DNA of 64,000 nucleotides from Aspidiotus rigidus (lineage: Eukaryota; Arthropoda; Insecta; Hemiptera; Diaspididae): contig JAVHKY010000023.1 of the NCBI GenBank assembly GCA_035079385.1, positions 5,224,001-5,288,000 on the forward strand, given 5' to 3'. Each line of letters begins with the position of its first letter. Position 1 is the first letter of the stretch. The position numbers and the translations under genes were made by a program. This document shows, piece by piece, positions 21,600 to 32,024 of this stretch. The notes beneath the pieces were generated by a model. That model ran no database searches. It had not been told where the DNA came from and saw nothing but the letters and a program-made list of their open reading frames with translations.

Positions 21600-23460
21600 A
21601 TATACACGAATTACACTGATATATATTCGAGGAAGGAGAGGGTGAATCCGAAGAAATCCAAAAGTTTGCCGACCAGAACGACTGCTTGGCTTTTTACGGA
21701 GCAATCAAATTTGTCTACGGTCCAGCCCACAACGTTAACAGATCAATCAGAGGTACAGATAGAATCGTACCCCAGCAGTAGGACGAAATTTCCATCATCG
21801 AACTACTTCTGCAGTACCCGACCATGAACGAGGAACTTTCCAGCGAGATAACTGCAGCTGTGTAGAAGTTGAAGTACAATAAGGCCCCTGGTGAGGATAG
21901 CCTCCCAGTAAAACAAATTTACAAGCACAGAGGCGGCCAACTTACCAAGGTGCTACTACATCTCGTCCTAAAAATCTGGGAACAAGAGGAAGTACTCGCT
22001 GACTTCAAGTAGCCCCCGATAGTAAATATCTATGAGTGGAAATGAGGAACTACGTGAGATGGGTGTGCGCGAGTTATAAGAAAATGATCGTCGCCATGTT
22101 GACGAGCAATCTAAGTGGTATCCCGAGAGAATTTTGAACATCAAGTATAAGAATTCTAAGTATGAAAAATAAAGGAGAACACACTTATAATCTTTCCAAT
22201 TAACAGAAATTCGATGTTTGATCTTCAAATCTCCCTTAGGGAACTCTTTAAATCTCTTGAAACTGCTCCTCCTTTGACTTCATTAACATGGTGACGGTCC
22301 TCTTTTTATGATTTGCGCATACCTATCTTATATAGTACTTTAGCGAGAAGGGGATTTACTGGATTGCTACAGAAGGATATTCCTATTCAGTGTGACTGGA
22401 AAATTCCTGGCGCAGATTATAGTGGGTCGGCTACAACCGACACTTGAGCCCGTTATCATGGAATTCCAGACAAGCTTCAGATCCGACCGAGCTGCACTGC
22501 GCCAGACACAGGAGAAATAGTGAGAACAGAACTTATCGTTGCATGCAGTATATTCATAGATCTAAGGAAAGCTTTTGATATGGTCAACAGGAACTCACTC
22601 TGGAGAATTCTGGCAAAATTCGGCTCAAAATCATTGCTGCTCTTCACGCTGGAAATGAGGCTCACGTCATTGGTAAAAGATGCACAGAAGACCTTGAAAT
22701 CTCAAACTTATTCCGACAAGGGTGCGTGATGGCTCCACACTATCCTTGACCACAGACTGAAAGAGAGGAATAGTGATGTTGGCCTCCACAACCTGCTCAG
22801 ACTGAGGAGCGAAAGAGCCAAATGACAGAGCTACAACATGCGAATAACCTCGTTGCTTTTAGCCGCATTGCCCAAGATATCCAACAGGTGATGAGCACCT
22901 TTTCCCAGACGTACGCACTGCTGAGCATGGATACCAACCTAGCCAAAACCAAACGAACGCCCCAGCACACTCGCCGAATCAACCTATCAGTATCGCTGGT
23001 GACCCAATTGAATGCGTAGAACAGTTTAGCTATTTAGGAGCATTGTAGGGGCCTTTGGTGACCTGGATGTCGAAATCAACCACCGGATTCAGAGTGCTGC
23101 AGCAGCAAGTCTTCTTCAATCGAGACCTCTACGCATGGTAGTGTATAAATCAATGGTCAGAACTATTCTGCTGTGTGGAAGCGAAATATGGAATTTCGCA
23201 AGCGAGCAGGATATCAATCAATCAAACATGTACTAGCTCGGCACTTCCCCGATGCTGCACTTCAACGGAGGTGGGAAGGGATCTGGCAGGACAGGAAGGA
23301 CTGGAGGACAGCTTGTCATATCAACACCGACATCTTCCCCCTTCTGAAGGTGGGCAGCCTCGCAACATAAAGCATCTTGTCATTGCATCCCGGATCGGAA
23401 TATATAGTCATATGCGGGTGTATGATCGGCCTAGGAATGAAACCGGTTGATAGTGGTGGT
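21600..23460 (+). mobile_element. Degraded LINE (craniofacial-type RT), interrupted
   Basis: In broken frames the plus strand reads FYGAIKFVYGPAHNVN, AVxKLKYNKAPGEDSLPVKQIY and VLLHLVLKIWEQEEVLADFK. It continues RIFLFSVTGKFLAQIIVGRL, FIDLRKAFDMVNRNSLWRIL, VVYKSMVRTILLCGSEIWNF and a late ASRIGIYSHMRVY. Block order fits LINE RT fingers, palm and thumb, then a C-terminal zinc-finger-like end. The expected middle piece is replaced at about 22035-22370 by unrelated sequence. Confidence 0.75.
22035..22370. other. Insert of about 335 bp inside the LINE
   Basis: Sits between RT blocks that are normally about 25 residues apart. Neither terminal repeats nor a poly(A) tail were recognised, so its nature is open: an old insertion or a rearrangement. 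Confidence 0.45.
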
Positions 23461-23827
23461 CTCGGAACTTGACTATGACGACCTAAATAGAGGGTTTTGG
23501 GACAATTTCGACCTGCGACCTGTATACGAGAAGATCTTTAAGAAAAATTTTGATTATATTCATGACGTGAAAAGGAGGATGAGTCTCGGAATAACGTCCC
23601 CGAGATGAAAAGGGCTGAACTTGAAGATGACTGTCAAGAATTTCAAGAATTTTGGCAGATGGGTCAATTTTTGGCTCTTGAAGTAACTTTATTTTGAATG
23701 AACCTCCCGCCGAATAAACAGTAGCATACGAATCATTGATGCGTAATTTAAGATAATGCTTAGTAGAAATGAATGCACGTTCACGTAATTCCTCAGACTT
23801 GTCCAATGATGTTCATTCAATAACAGC

Positions 23828-24215
23828 ATGGATCCCCAGGTGGTCGAAAGAAAATTCCACTTAGATGGTTACCTCCGGTCAAGTGCGGCGAAAGGAAGAG
23901 TCTATTCGAACTGCCGGCTTCTTCGAGGTGGAGCATGTACGGCTAGAGCAAATACTAGCGACCCGCAAGACGGAGGAAATATCGAGGTGTACAAGGGCCC
24001 GAATGAATCGCAACCCAGCCGCCAACCTAATCGTGAAGAAACCGCGGCTGATTTAATTTCCGCACTTCTCAAACAAAAGGCGGTAGATCATACGGCAGAG
24101 CCCCCAGCGCGGCTGTTACGAACAGAATTGCTAGGTGTTTCAAGCGACATACTTAGTCAACTACCTGCTCAGCTAGCACTACTGAGAACCGTGAGACGAA
24201 CACGCCATAAACGTG
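23828..24215 (+). pseudogene. FLYWCH-type zinc-finger / MULE-associated protein remnant
   Basis: The frame from 23828 has a FLYWCH-like start (KFHLDGYLRSSAAKGRVYSN, then C, and CTARANTS) with a tail GNIEVYKGPNESQPS in place of the usual His-rich end. It continues with the helical segment LLRTELLGVSSDILSQLPAQ and LALLRTVRRTRHKR, which follows FLYWCH in MULE-like transposases and in host genes derived from them. FLYWCH His ligands are not evident and no transposase core follows, so I call it a remnant. Confidence 0.5.
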
Positions 24216-24279
24216 CACCCGCGGTGAAAAGTGTGGTGTCCGCACAAGAATTTTGGAGAGAGAGAAATCATTTAATTTG

Positions 24280-24400
24280 GGAAAATGTATTCGGGAAAGA
24301 AACCATTCGAGAATTTGTTATTCAGGATTTTTTTTTTATTCGTGAAAAACTTACTCGGGTAAAAGGCATTCGGGAATTTTGTTTTTCGGGAGAATGACCG
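24280..24400. repeat. Short tandem motif ATTCGGGAA, about 7 diverged copies
   Basis: ATTCGGGAA, ATTCGAGAA, ATTCAGGAT, ATTCGTGAA, ACTCGGGTA, ATTCGGGAA and TTCGGGAGA recur every 15-20 bases directly after the FLYWCH remnant, perhaps subterminal repeats of the same element. Confidence 0.55.
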
Positions 24401-24724
24401 GAAAGCGATTTCAAGGGTACATTTAACATTTTGCATTTTTGCACTAGAAGAAATTTCGCGCAAACTCTCATTTAAATGGTAACATCTTTGTATCTCAATT
24501 TTATCTACACAACTTTCTACAACCTTTCTGAACCAAGTTACGTACCAAAATACACCAAAAACTGACCAATTTGACAAGATCCCCAAAAATTGAAAATCGT
24601 TAAAACTTCCGTATTCTACTTGATTTGGAAGTAAAATTTAACGCTGATTCCAAAAAACTGCCTCCCTTAGCTGTTTATCACTGTTATCTCAGTAAATATT
24701 GATTTTTAAACAAAAATACCTTGA
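24401..24724. other. No gene seen
   Basis: AT-rich sequence with no recognised coding exon or element. Confidence 0.4.
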
Positions 24725-25000
24725 AAAATTTTCTGGCATAGCCAAATAAATGGAGATCATGTCTCATGTATTTTATATTTTATCAGTCATCTTGAAATAT
24801 TTTAGTCTAGGCTTCTACTAGGTCAAGTGTTCGTGAGATATTACTCGTTTGCCCCCTTACCTATCTTGGCGTCGTGCTGTTGTATTGGAATGGTATGAGA
24901 AAATTCAAGTCCTCTATGAGAAATATTTTGAGGTATCACCTTTCGTGAGGCTCACTCGCTCCGCTCATACGCCCTCTTTCTTAGTCCCGGTCTTGGTGTA
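24725..25000 (-). repeat. Dispersed repeat shared with hAT interior
   Basis: Reverse complement of 34115-34345: it contains TTCTGGCATAGCCAAATAAA, CAAGTGTTCGTGAGATATTA and TTGTATTGGAATGGTATGAG, then GCTCACTCGCTCCGCTC. It shows that this module exists outside the hAT element. Confidence 0.75.
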
Positions 25001-25269
25001 GCATAAGTCTGATATAAAATAATAATATTTTGGGCTTTCGTCTTTCGCATATGTATTAGAATGGTATGAGAACACAGACGCACGCGGACGCGGGGTGTAC
25101 TCGCATATTTCTGAATCACCCACGGGGTATCTTTCTCTTTCTCAAAATACAGTTAGTATTTTGATGTTCAGTGTCTGCCGTGTAAATGGAATACTCAGAA
25201 TGAATAATGATACGCTTAACAATCTGCACCATCTGTACTATACCTCAGTACATATGTACCAGGGTGGTT

Positions 25270-26815
25270 GCACTTACAATTCCAGTTTGGAATGTTGAAA
25301 GGTGATAGCTTTTAGGGGGTTTGGTCTCGAAAAAATCTACTGTAGAATATTTCAAGCTAAAAGAATTGATTCGGTTCTCCAAATTATGACCAAAGACATC
25401 AAACGACGACATGGTCCGCAAATGCCGAATCACCCAATTTCTTCTTTTCCCACGCCTTCCTATACTCATCTATTCTAATTTTGAGCTGACGTCTAGTCTC
25501 GTCTATGTAGATTCCATTACAGTCATTACACTCCATTTTGTAAACCCCACTTCTTTCGACCAGTGGGATGGGGTCCTTCAGCTTAACGAACAGACTTTTT
25601 ACACTGTTAAGATTGTAATACACTGGGCGAATCCCAAATGGGCGGAGGACACGACCTAACTGGGAAGAGAATTTTCCCAAAAAGGGGAGCCTAATCCAAC
25701 GTTTTCTACTATTTGACGCCGGATTGCGGGGGAGGGAGGTAGTGGAATCAAGGCTTTTCCGAGTCAATTGTCTATGGACCATCAAGTCAATATCTAAGCT
25801 GACCTCATTCACTCTGGCCAAGTGCTTTATAGTCAAAAGCTCCTGTTGAAAAGCGAGGTGACCCAATGGAATACTAGTCAACCGGTGGATATAACTATTA
25901 AAACCGGCAATTTTGTGGGAAACAGGGCAAAAAGATCTTCCGTGGACGGTAATATCGGTCGAGGTATCTTTTCTATATATGACGAATTCATGGACACATT
26001 CTCTATTAGAGATAGTAAGGTCCAAAAAATTTATAGATGAACTGCCTACTTCCAACGTGAATTTGATGGAAGGGTACAAACTATTGAGATACTTAAGAAA
26101 CTCCAAAAGGAGATCTCGGTGACCGGTCCACATGCACAACACATCATCAACATACCTGTGCCAATAATGTATATGACCCAAAAGCCCCTGACCAGAGGAA
26201 AAAAGATCGAGCTCAAATTTAGACATGAAGACCTCCGAAATGAGGGAACCCAGAGGAGAGCCAATAGGGATACCTACCTCCTCTGGAAATTCGAAAAATT
26301 TCCCTTCAAATTTGCAAAAATTGGGAGACCAACAAATATTGAGTAAATTGAAAAATTCTGCCAGTTCTTCGTGACAGATATTAGATTGAACCAAGAGGTC
26401 TCCCATATGCTGCATGGCAGTAGCTCTAGGGATACTCGGAAATAAGCCGACTTCGTCAAAAGAGCATAGGGTAGAATCAGGCGGAAGAATGTCATATTTA
26501 AGCTTATCAGCCAGAGAGACCGAATTCTTCACAGAGTAGGATGACTCAAATTCTACTCTAGATTTAAACCAACGGTCCAAAAATTTTGCCAAGAAGTACG
26601 TGGGGGAAGACACAAAGGAAACGACCGGCCGCATCGGAGTGTCCTTCTTATGAACCTTAGGCAGCCCGTACAATAAAGGCGGCACAGGGTTAGGCTCAAG
26701 GAGAAATCTTTTAAGCGAAGAGGTTTTGATAATAAATTCACTATTGTTCATAACACGTCTAACTTCTTTAACGTGATTTGGAAAATTAAAATCCACATTT
26801 ACCTTAAAAAAATAT
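25270..26815 (-). mobile_element. Penelope-like element, 5'-truncated
   Basis: Minus-strand copy starting inside the RT N-terminal region and reaching into a GIY-YIG endonuclease domain whose C-terminal half is lost by frameshift after 25399. The 5' junction near 26815 abuts LINE 3'-end debris. It is flanked by no clear target duplication. Confidence 0.9.
25399..26796 (-). CDS. Penelope-like reverse transcriptase with GIY-YIG start
   Basis: An open frame of about 465 codons, the longest in the window. Visible RT landmarks, in order: PVPPLLYGLPKVHKKDTPMR and PVVS (fingers), TLCSFDEVGLFPSIPR (palm A; the usual catalytic Asp-x-x-x-Leu-Phe is kept as SFDEVGLF), GIPIGSPLGSLISEVF (motif B), HRYVDDVLCMW (catalytic YVDD), GSSSINFLDLTI, and RLPFLGKFSSQL (thumb). 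It continues into SGVYKMECNDCNGIYIDE, the GIY-YIG signature with Asp in place of the last Gly. After ADHV the frame is lost. There is no N-terminal domain, so the copy is truncated. Such proteins copy the element RNA and cut the target; this one probably cannot mobilise. Confidence 0.9.
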   Translation of the reverse strand: MDFNFPNHVKEVRRVMNNSEFIIKTSSLKRFLLEPNPVPPLLYGLPKVHKKDTPMRPVVSFVSSPTYFLAKFLDRWFKSRVEFESSYSVKNSVSLADKLKYDILPPDSTLCSFDEVGLFPSIPRATAMQHMGDLLVQSNICHEELAEFFNLLNICWSPNFCKFEGKFFEFPEEVGIPIGSPLGSLISEVFMSKFELDLFSSGQGLLGHIHYWHRYVDDVLCMWTGHRDLLLEFLKYLNSLYPSIKFTLEVGSSSINFLDLTISNRECVHEFVIYRKDTSTDITVHGRSFCPVSHKIAGFNSYIHRLTSIPLGHLAFQQELLTIKHLARVNEVSLDIDLMVHRQLTRKSLDSTTSLPRNPASNSRKRWIRLPFLGKFSSQLGRVLRPFGIRPVYYNLNSVKSLFVKLKDPIPLVERSGVYKMECNDCNGIYIDETRRQLKIRIDEYRKAWEKKKLGDSAFADHVVV

Positions 26816-26819
26816 TCTA

Positions 26820-29690
26820 TAATGTACGTACAAGCAGAAATTCCCGTCCTTCGGACGGAACACTTATACGTTCCTGACAGAAGCCTGTCATTTCTTAAAG
26901 TTCGTCAATCCCTCTTCACCTGTCCAACTACTCATTCTGAACTGTTACCCTATCTATTCTCTGATCCCTGCCCCTCCTTGAGAGGCCCTCTCCATCTTTT
27001 TAATATTTTCTTTCATCCTCAATGCTTATCCGGTATGTTCTCTGATTGATACCACACCCTGAAAAATTTTCTCAATTCGCTGGATCTATAAAAATCAAAC
27101 ATTTCCACATCTGCACACCTTTACTCTCACTTAACTTGTGACCCTACTGTCCGCAATGTAATACAGAACTATATTTATCAACCAATTGTTAACTGTGAAC
27201 TCATTGTCCTATTATTGGCTTCCAGCTGTTAAACGGCACTTCAAGTCTTTAAATAAATAAATAAATTAATTAATAATCGTCAACACCCGACTTGTCCTTG
27301 TGACACCCCATTCACCAAAAAAGAGATAATCTACAGAAGGTCACATCCCGTTACTGATCATATTCCCACCTGATATTAGGCAGTAACCACCCACTTAACA
27401 CTTACTTACCCATCCGACTGTCTTCTCTTCGATCCATTATCCAGTATGCTAGGCAAAAACTCTACAAAATCATCTGTTCTTCTTTCATTATAAACCATAC
27501 TACTCTTTTTTGTCTGTCAATGTATTCCCTTTTGAAGTATCTAGCCCTACTCTCGGAATCTTCGTTGAAGCTGGTCCCCCCCACCCCTAAATGCCGCTTC
27601 CTAACTCTCACTGCCAATCTTCTTGTATCTGCAGTTTAATTCACTCACCTTCCAATCTACGCTCCCGCACTCTGCCGACATAATTCTCTCCTCTTGAACC
27701 TGAATTATTCAATCACCTCAAGTTGAACCATCTACTCCCTACCAACCATCCATTTCTCCATACCTAAACTCTCCCGTAAATATCTGGCTCGATCTAGCTG
27801 ATCGTCTCCAAACTCGCTACACTATATACCGACAACTCATTAGAAACATTATCCCTAAACCAATTTTCCGACGCATCAGCCCTACTTTACCGCCGGATCT
27901 AAATTTGGACCCGAAACAGGGTACGCGTACTCGATCCAAGGAGTCATAATTAGTCGTTGATTGAAAAATTCTGCCTTCATGCATGAATGTAGTGGCGGCA
28001 GCTATTACGTGGACACGTTTGAAAAAATAAGAGCTCGAAAGATTAATTCCATTTCTTATTTGTTTTACCAATTCATAGAAATCTTTCCTTATCTAAGCTG
28101 ATGAAACATGTAATCTATGATCCGTTTTTCAGTACATTGTTTTATGGTAGGAAAGAGTTTTCACTACCAAACAAAACGCCATATTCTCGAGTCTTCATCT
28201 CCATTTTCTCACCCCAGCTCAAATATCCATTGTTAACTGACTCTTTTTCATCTCTTCTGGTTATACAGGACTCTTATACAACTAATTCCCCAAATACTCG
28301 CATTCATTTACTCCTGCAATCACCATTATCAATTTCTACATCTGTATCCTTCCTGTGGATTCCGAGTCACGTCAACTTCCCGGAACATGACGCCATTGTT
28401 TTTGCGACCAAAGTTAACAATAAACCTACAACTCTTTTCTGTCAGTCAATGTATTCGTTTCTGAAGTGAATCAAGCCCTAATTAACAACGATCTAGCCCA
28501 ACTCTCAGCCTCTGCGTTGAAGCTAGTAACTCCTCCTCCCCTCAGATACCGCTTCCGAACTCTCATTGTCAATTTTCTTGTATCCACAGCTCAGCTTCCA
28601 TTATATGCATCCGCACTCTGCCGACATAATTCTCTCATTCTTCTTCTTAAGACTGAATTATTCAATCACCTCAAGTTGAACCAACTACTCCCTATCATAT
28701 CATCCACTTCTCGGTAGCTAAACCCTCTCCCAAGTATCCGACTCGGTCGAAACTATATACCGACAACTCATTTAGAACATTATCTAAGAACCAATTTTTT
28801 CCGAACCACCAAACTTCTTTAAATCTGGACCTAAATTAGGATACGCGTACTCGATCCAAGGAGTCAAAATCAGTCGTTGATTGAAAAATTTTGTCTCCAT
28901 TTCCTCCAAACTAAACTCCATACACCCTTGTCTTTCTCATCTCCATCTCTCCTCATCCCAGCTCAAATTTCTAGTGTTAACTAACTCACTTTCATTTTTC
29001 CGGGATATACAGGTCTCTTATTCAACTAATTCCCGAAATCAGCGCTTTCATTTACTTCTGCAATCACCATCATCCACTTCTACATCTGTCTCTTTTATGT
29101 GGATTCCGGGGAACTATTCAAACACCTCAAATTGAACCATCTACCCTCTGCCATATCATCCACTTCTCCATAGCTAACCCCTTTCCCAGATATCCAAATC
29201 GATCTAGCTGATAATCTCTGAACTAACAACACTATAATACACCAATAACTTATTAGGACCATTATCTCTATACCAATTTCACAACCCACCAGCCCCATTG
29301 TACCAAACGGATCTAAATCTGGATCCAAAATAGAATACACAAACTCGATCCAAAGAGTCATAATCAGTCGTTATTGAAAAATTCTGCCTCCATTTTCACT
29401 ATACCAAACAAAACTCTATAGTATACAGATCTCTATCTCCTCACCCCCAGCTGAAATTTCTACTGCTAACTGACTCACATCTCTCCTGGCTATATTGAAC
29501 TCACGTTCAACTAATTCTCAAATCATTCCATTCATTTATTCCTGCAATAACTATCACTCACTTCTACATCTGTCTCCTGGAATTCCGGGTCACATCAACG
29601 TCTTGAAATATGACGCAATTGTGTTCGCAAAAATCCCTTTCTATCCAAAAAATTTCTGTCCCTGTACTTACCGCTGCTACTGACCTTAGA
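26820..29690 (+). mobile_element. Cluster of I-type LINE fragments with repeated RNase H segments
   Basis: At 26850-27240 a LINE C-terminal end (CPSLRGPLHLF, TLKNFLNSLDL-like) runs into an (AATA)n tail. From 27480 to 29690 the block RT tail / RNase H start / RNase H middle appears about three times. The word block ACTCGATCCAAGGAGTCATA (then AATTAGTCGTTGAT) lies at 27930, 28850 and 29345, and TTCCTGTGGATTCCGAGTCA-like (RNase H WIPGH) at 28350, 29095 and 29575. All copies are broken. It is the same family as 6190-7570. Confidence 0.75.
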
Positions 29691-31114
29691 AACTATTACC
29701 GATCCCTGATATTTGACTCCCGCCATGACTTTTGTAAAACTCGAGTGGGAAGGAGCTGAGAACATCGATTACCAAAAAATCGCGCTACGTCTATCACGAA
29801 CTCTCTCGTGAACACATACGCGGGTAATTTTCAAACGCCTTCTTCAATTAATTAAAACTATATTTTAATTTTACGAGCACATCAAAGCTACCATTGAAAA
29901 ATCAACTGGCCACTAAACTCTGAAACATCTACAACCTTAGCGATTACACACACTACTTTACGATTACACGAACAAAATGTGTCTACCATTCATCCCCTAT
30001 GGGGTTTTTCGGGGTGAAAAAAAGTCTTAAACCTTCCCACTCGACATATGAAGCTATTTTCGCGGAGTTTGAGATGAGTCGAGGCAGTAGGAGCTGAGAA
30101 CATCGATTACCTAAAATCGCGCTATGTCTAATAGTACTTTTCTATGGCAATTCACCAACCCGATTTTTAAAATTATTTTTGGTTGCCTAGTATGAAAAAA
30201 TGGAAATTTTTTTTGGTACCAAGAATACACGTACAAAAGCAGTAGCCAATATACGATTAATTTTCAAGCTTTATTTCAACTTTTTCGGTGAACTTTATTC
30301 AATTTTGGATAGGAAAAAACAATCCTCGACATAATTCCCGTATAATGTCAAATTTTCATCGAATTTCAATGGGTGGGGGTAGAGATTACCCGTTACATGC
30401 GATTCCATTTTTCAGCTTTATAATATAAAAAAAAATAGTATAGTATACCTTTATGCGAGGCTTATACTAGATGTACACAATTTTTTATAGCATGCTAGAA
30501 TAGAAGGCTTCAAAATCTTTCTTCGAACTGGGCTTTCTATGCCTCCCCCCTCAAACACTGTTTGTTCTATGCCGTTTATACTATGTGTATACTGAGAATG
30601 CAGTATACTATGTTATACTAGGCTTATACTATCCCTACACCTCCCTGTACAAAGTCGAGGCTTACTTAGCAGTAGATATGACATGTATGTTCTGGCGCAG
30701 TGAAGCGCAGGCGTTAATTTTCCTCATTTTTCATTGAATTTCAAAAATCCTTAAAAGAAGCACAGGGACCTGTTTCTCTCATTTCGAGGCTAATTTCTCA
30801 CATTTTCCACTCAATTTTAAAAATCTTAGAAAAAGCGCAGGGATTAATTTCTCACATTTTTCATTCAATTTTCAAAATCTTAAAAAGAAGCGTAGGGACC
30901 AGTTATAGGGGTGTTCTGGCACACCTCAAGTGCAACGGCTTTTTAACCGATATTTTAAGTGATTTTAATCCATTGCTTAACTGAACTTTTAGAAACAAAA
31001 ATTGAGTATTTTAGTTTATTTCTTGTAGGTAGTATCACGATAAGAACGCAGCATACGTAAATACGTTCAATAAGAATTCTGTATCCGATTGAGTTTAATA
31101 AGTACCATATAGTT
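29691..31114. other. Gene-free sequence with minisatellites
   Basis: A pair of diverged direct repeats (GAGCTGAGAACATCGATTAC) lies at 29755 and 30090. 30440-30660 is rich in TTATACTAG words. No coding exon was recognised. Confidence 0.45.
30700..30905. repeat. Imperfect about 70-bp tandem repeat, 3 copies
   Basis: The unit AAGCGCAGGGATTAATTTCT, then CACATTTTTCATTCAATTTT and AAAATCTTA, occurs about three times with drift. Confidence 0.75.
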
Positions 31115-31122
31115 CGCTAGAA
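31115..31122. other. Target-site duplication of the hAT element, left copy
   Basis: CGCTAGAA, identical to 34435-34442 and directly abutting the element end. Eight bases is the standard hAT duplication length. Confidence 0.8.
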
Positions 31123-31484
31123 CCGTGGTTCCCAACCTGTGGTACGCGAAGGAATTTCAGGTGGTACGCGAAGAGGATGAAAAAGTAAAGCATGAGATCG
31201 AGAAATTTCATACTAAGATGGGGAAAAAATTGAAAAAAATTTAAGCAGTACACAAAAAAGAAATGAAAATACCTATACATAAAAACACACCTTATTATCT
31301 CCTTCCTACAGAAGTACCTACCTAATACGTAAATTTATTTATTCGTCGTTGCAATATGTGCTTGCAGCTTTTCACTAGACCCCGGTATACCGAACTCTGT
31401 ACAATCCGTACATGTACCTGTGTAGCTGTAATGTCGTATAGCTGTAGCGAAGTACCGTAATAGAAAATTATACCTACTTTGTTT

Positions 31485-32024
31485 TGACATGTTCCATGTC
31501 TTTTCTCTCGCCGGACCCCGATTTTGAAACTCGCGAGTACACCCCCCCTCCCCCCTCCCCCCGTCAAGAGAAATCTCTACCCCGTGGGTGATTCAGAAAT
31601 TCGCGAGTACACCCCGCATAATAATAATAATAATTAATAATAAATAAATAAATAAATAAATAATTAAATAATTAATATAATTAATAATTAGAAAATCTCT
31701 ACCCCGTGGGTGATTCAGAAATTCGCGAGTACTTCCCGCGTAATAATAATGAATAATTAATTAATTAATTAATAATTAAATAATTAAATAATTAAATAAT
31801 TATTTAATTAAATAATTAAATAATTAAATAAATAAATGATTAAATAATTAATATAATTAATAATTAGAAAATCTCTACCCCGTGGGTGATTCAGAAATTC
31901 GCGAGTACTTCCCGCATAATAATAATAAATAATTAATTGATTAATAATTAAATAATTAAATAATTAAGTAATTAAATAATTATTTAATTAAATAATTAAA
32001 TAAATAAATGAATAAATAATTAAT
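31485..32024. repeat. Array: CTACCCCGTGGGTGATTCAG units with AATTA spacers (left half)
   Basis: Units reading GAAAATCTCTACCCCGTGGG, then TGATTCAGAAATTCGCGAGT and AC[AT][CT]CCCGC, recur at about 31570, 31690 and 31868. They are separated by long AATA/AATTA tracts. The array continues on the other side of the Helitron at 33322. Confidence 0.9.
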
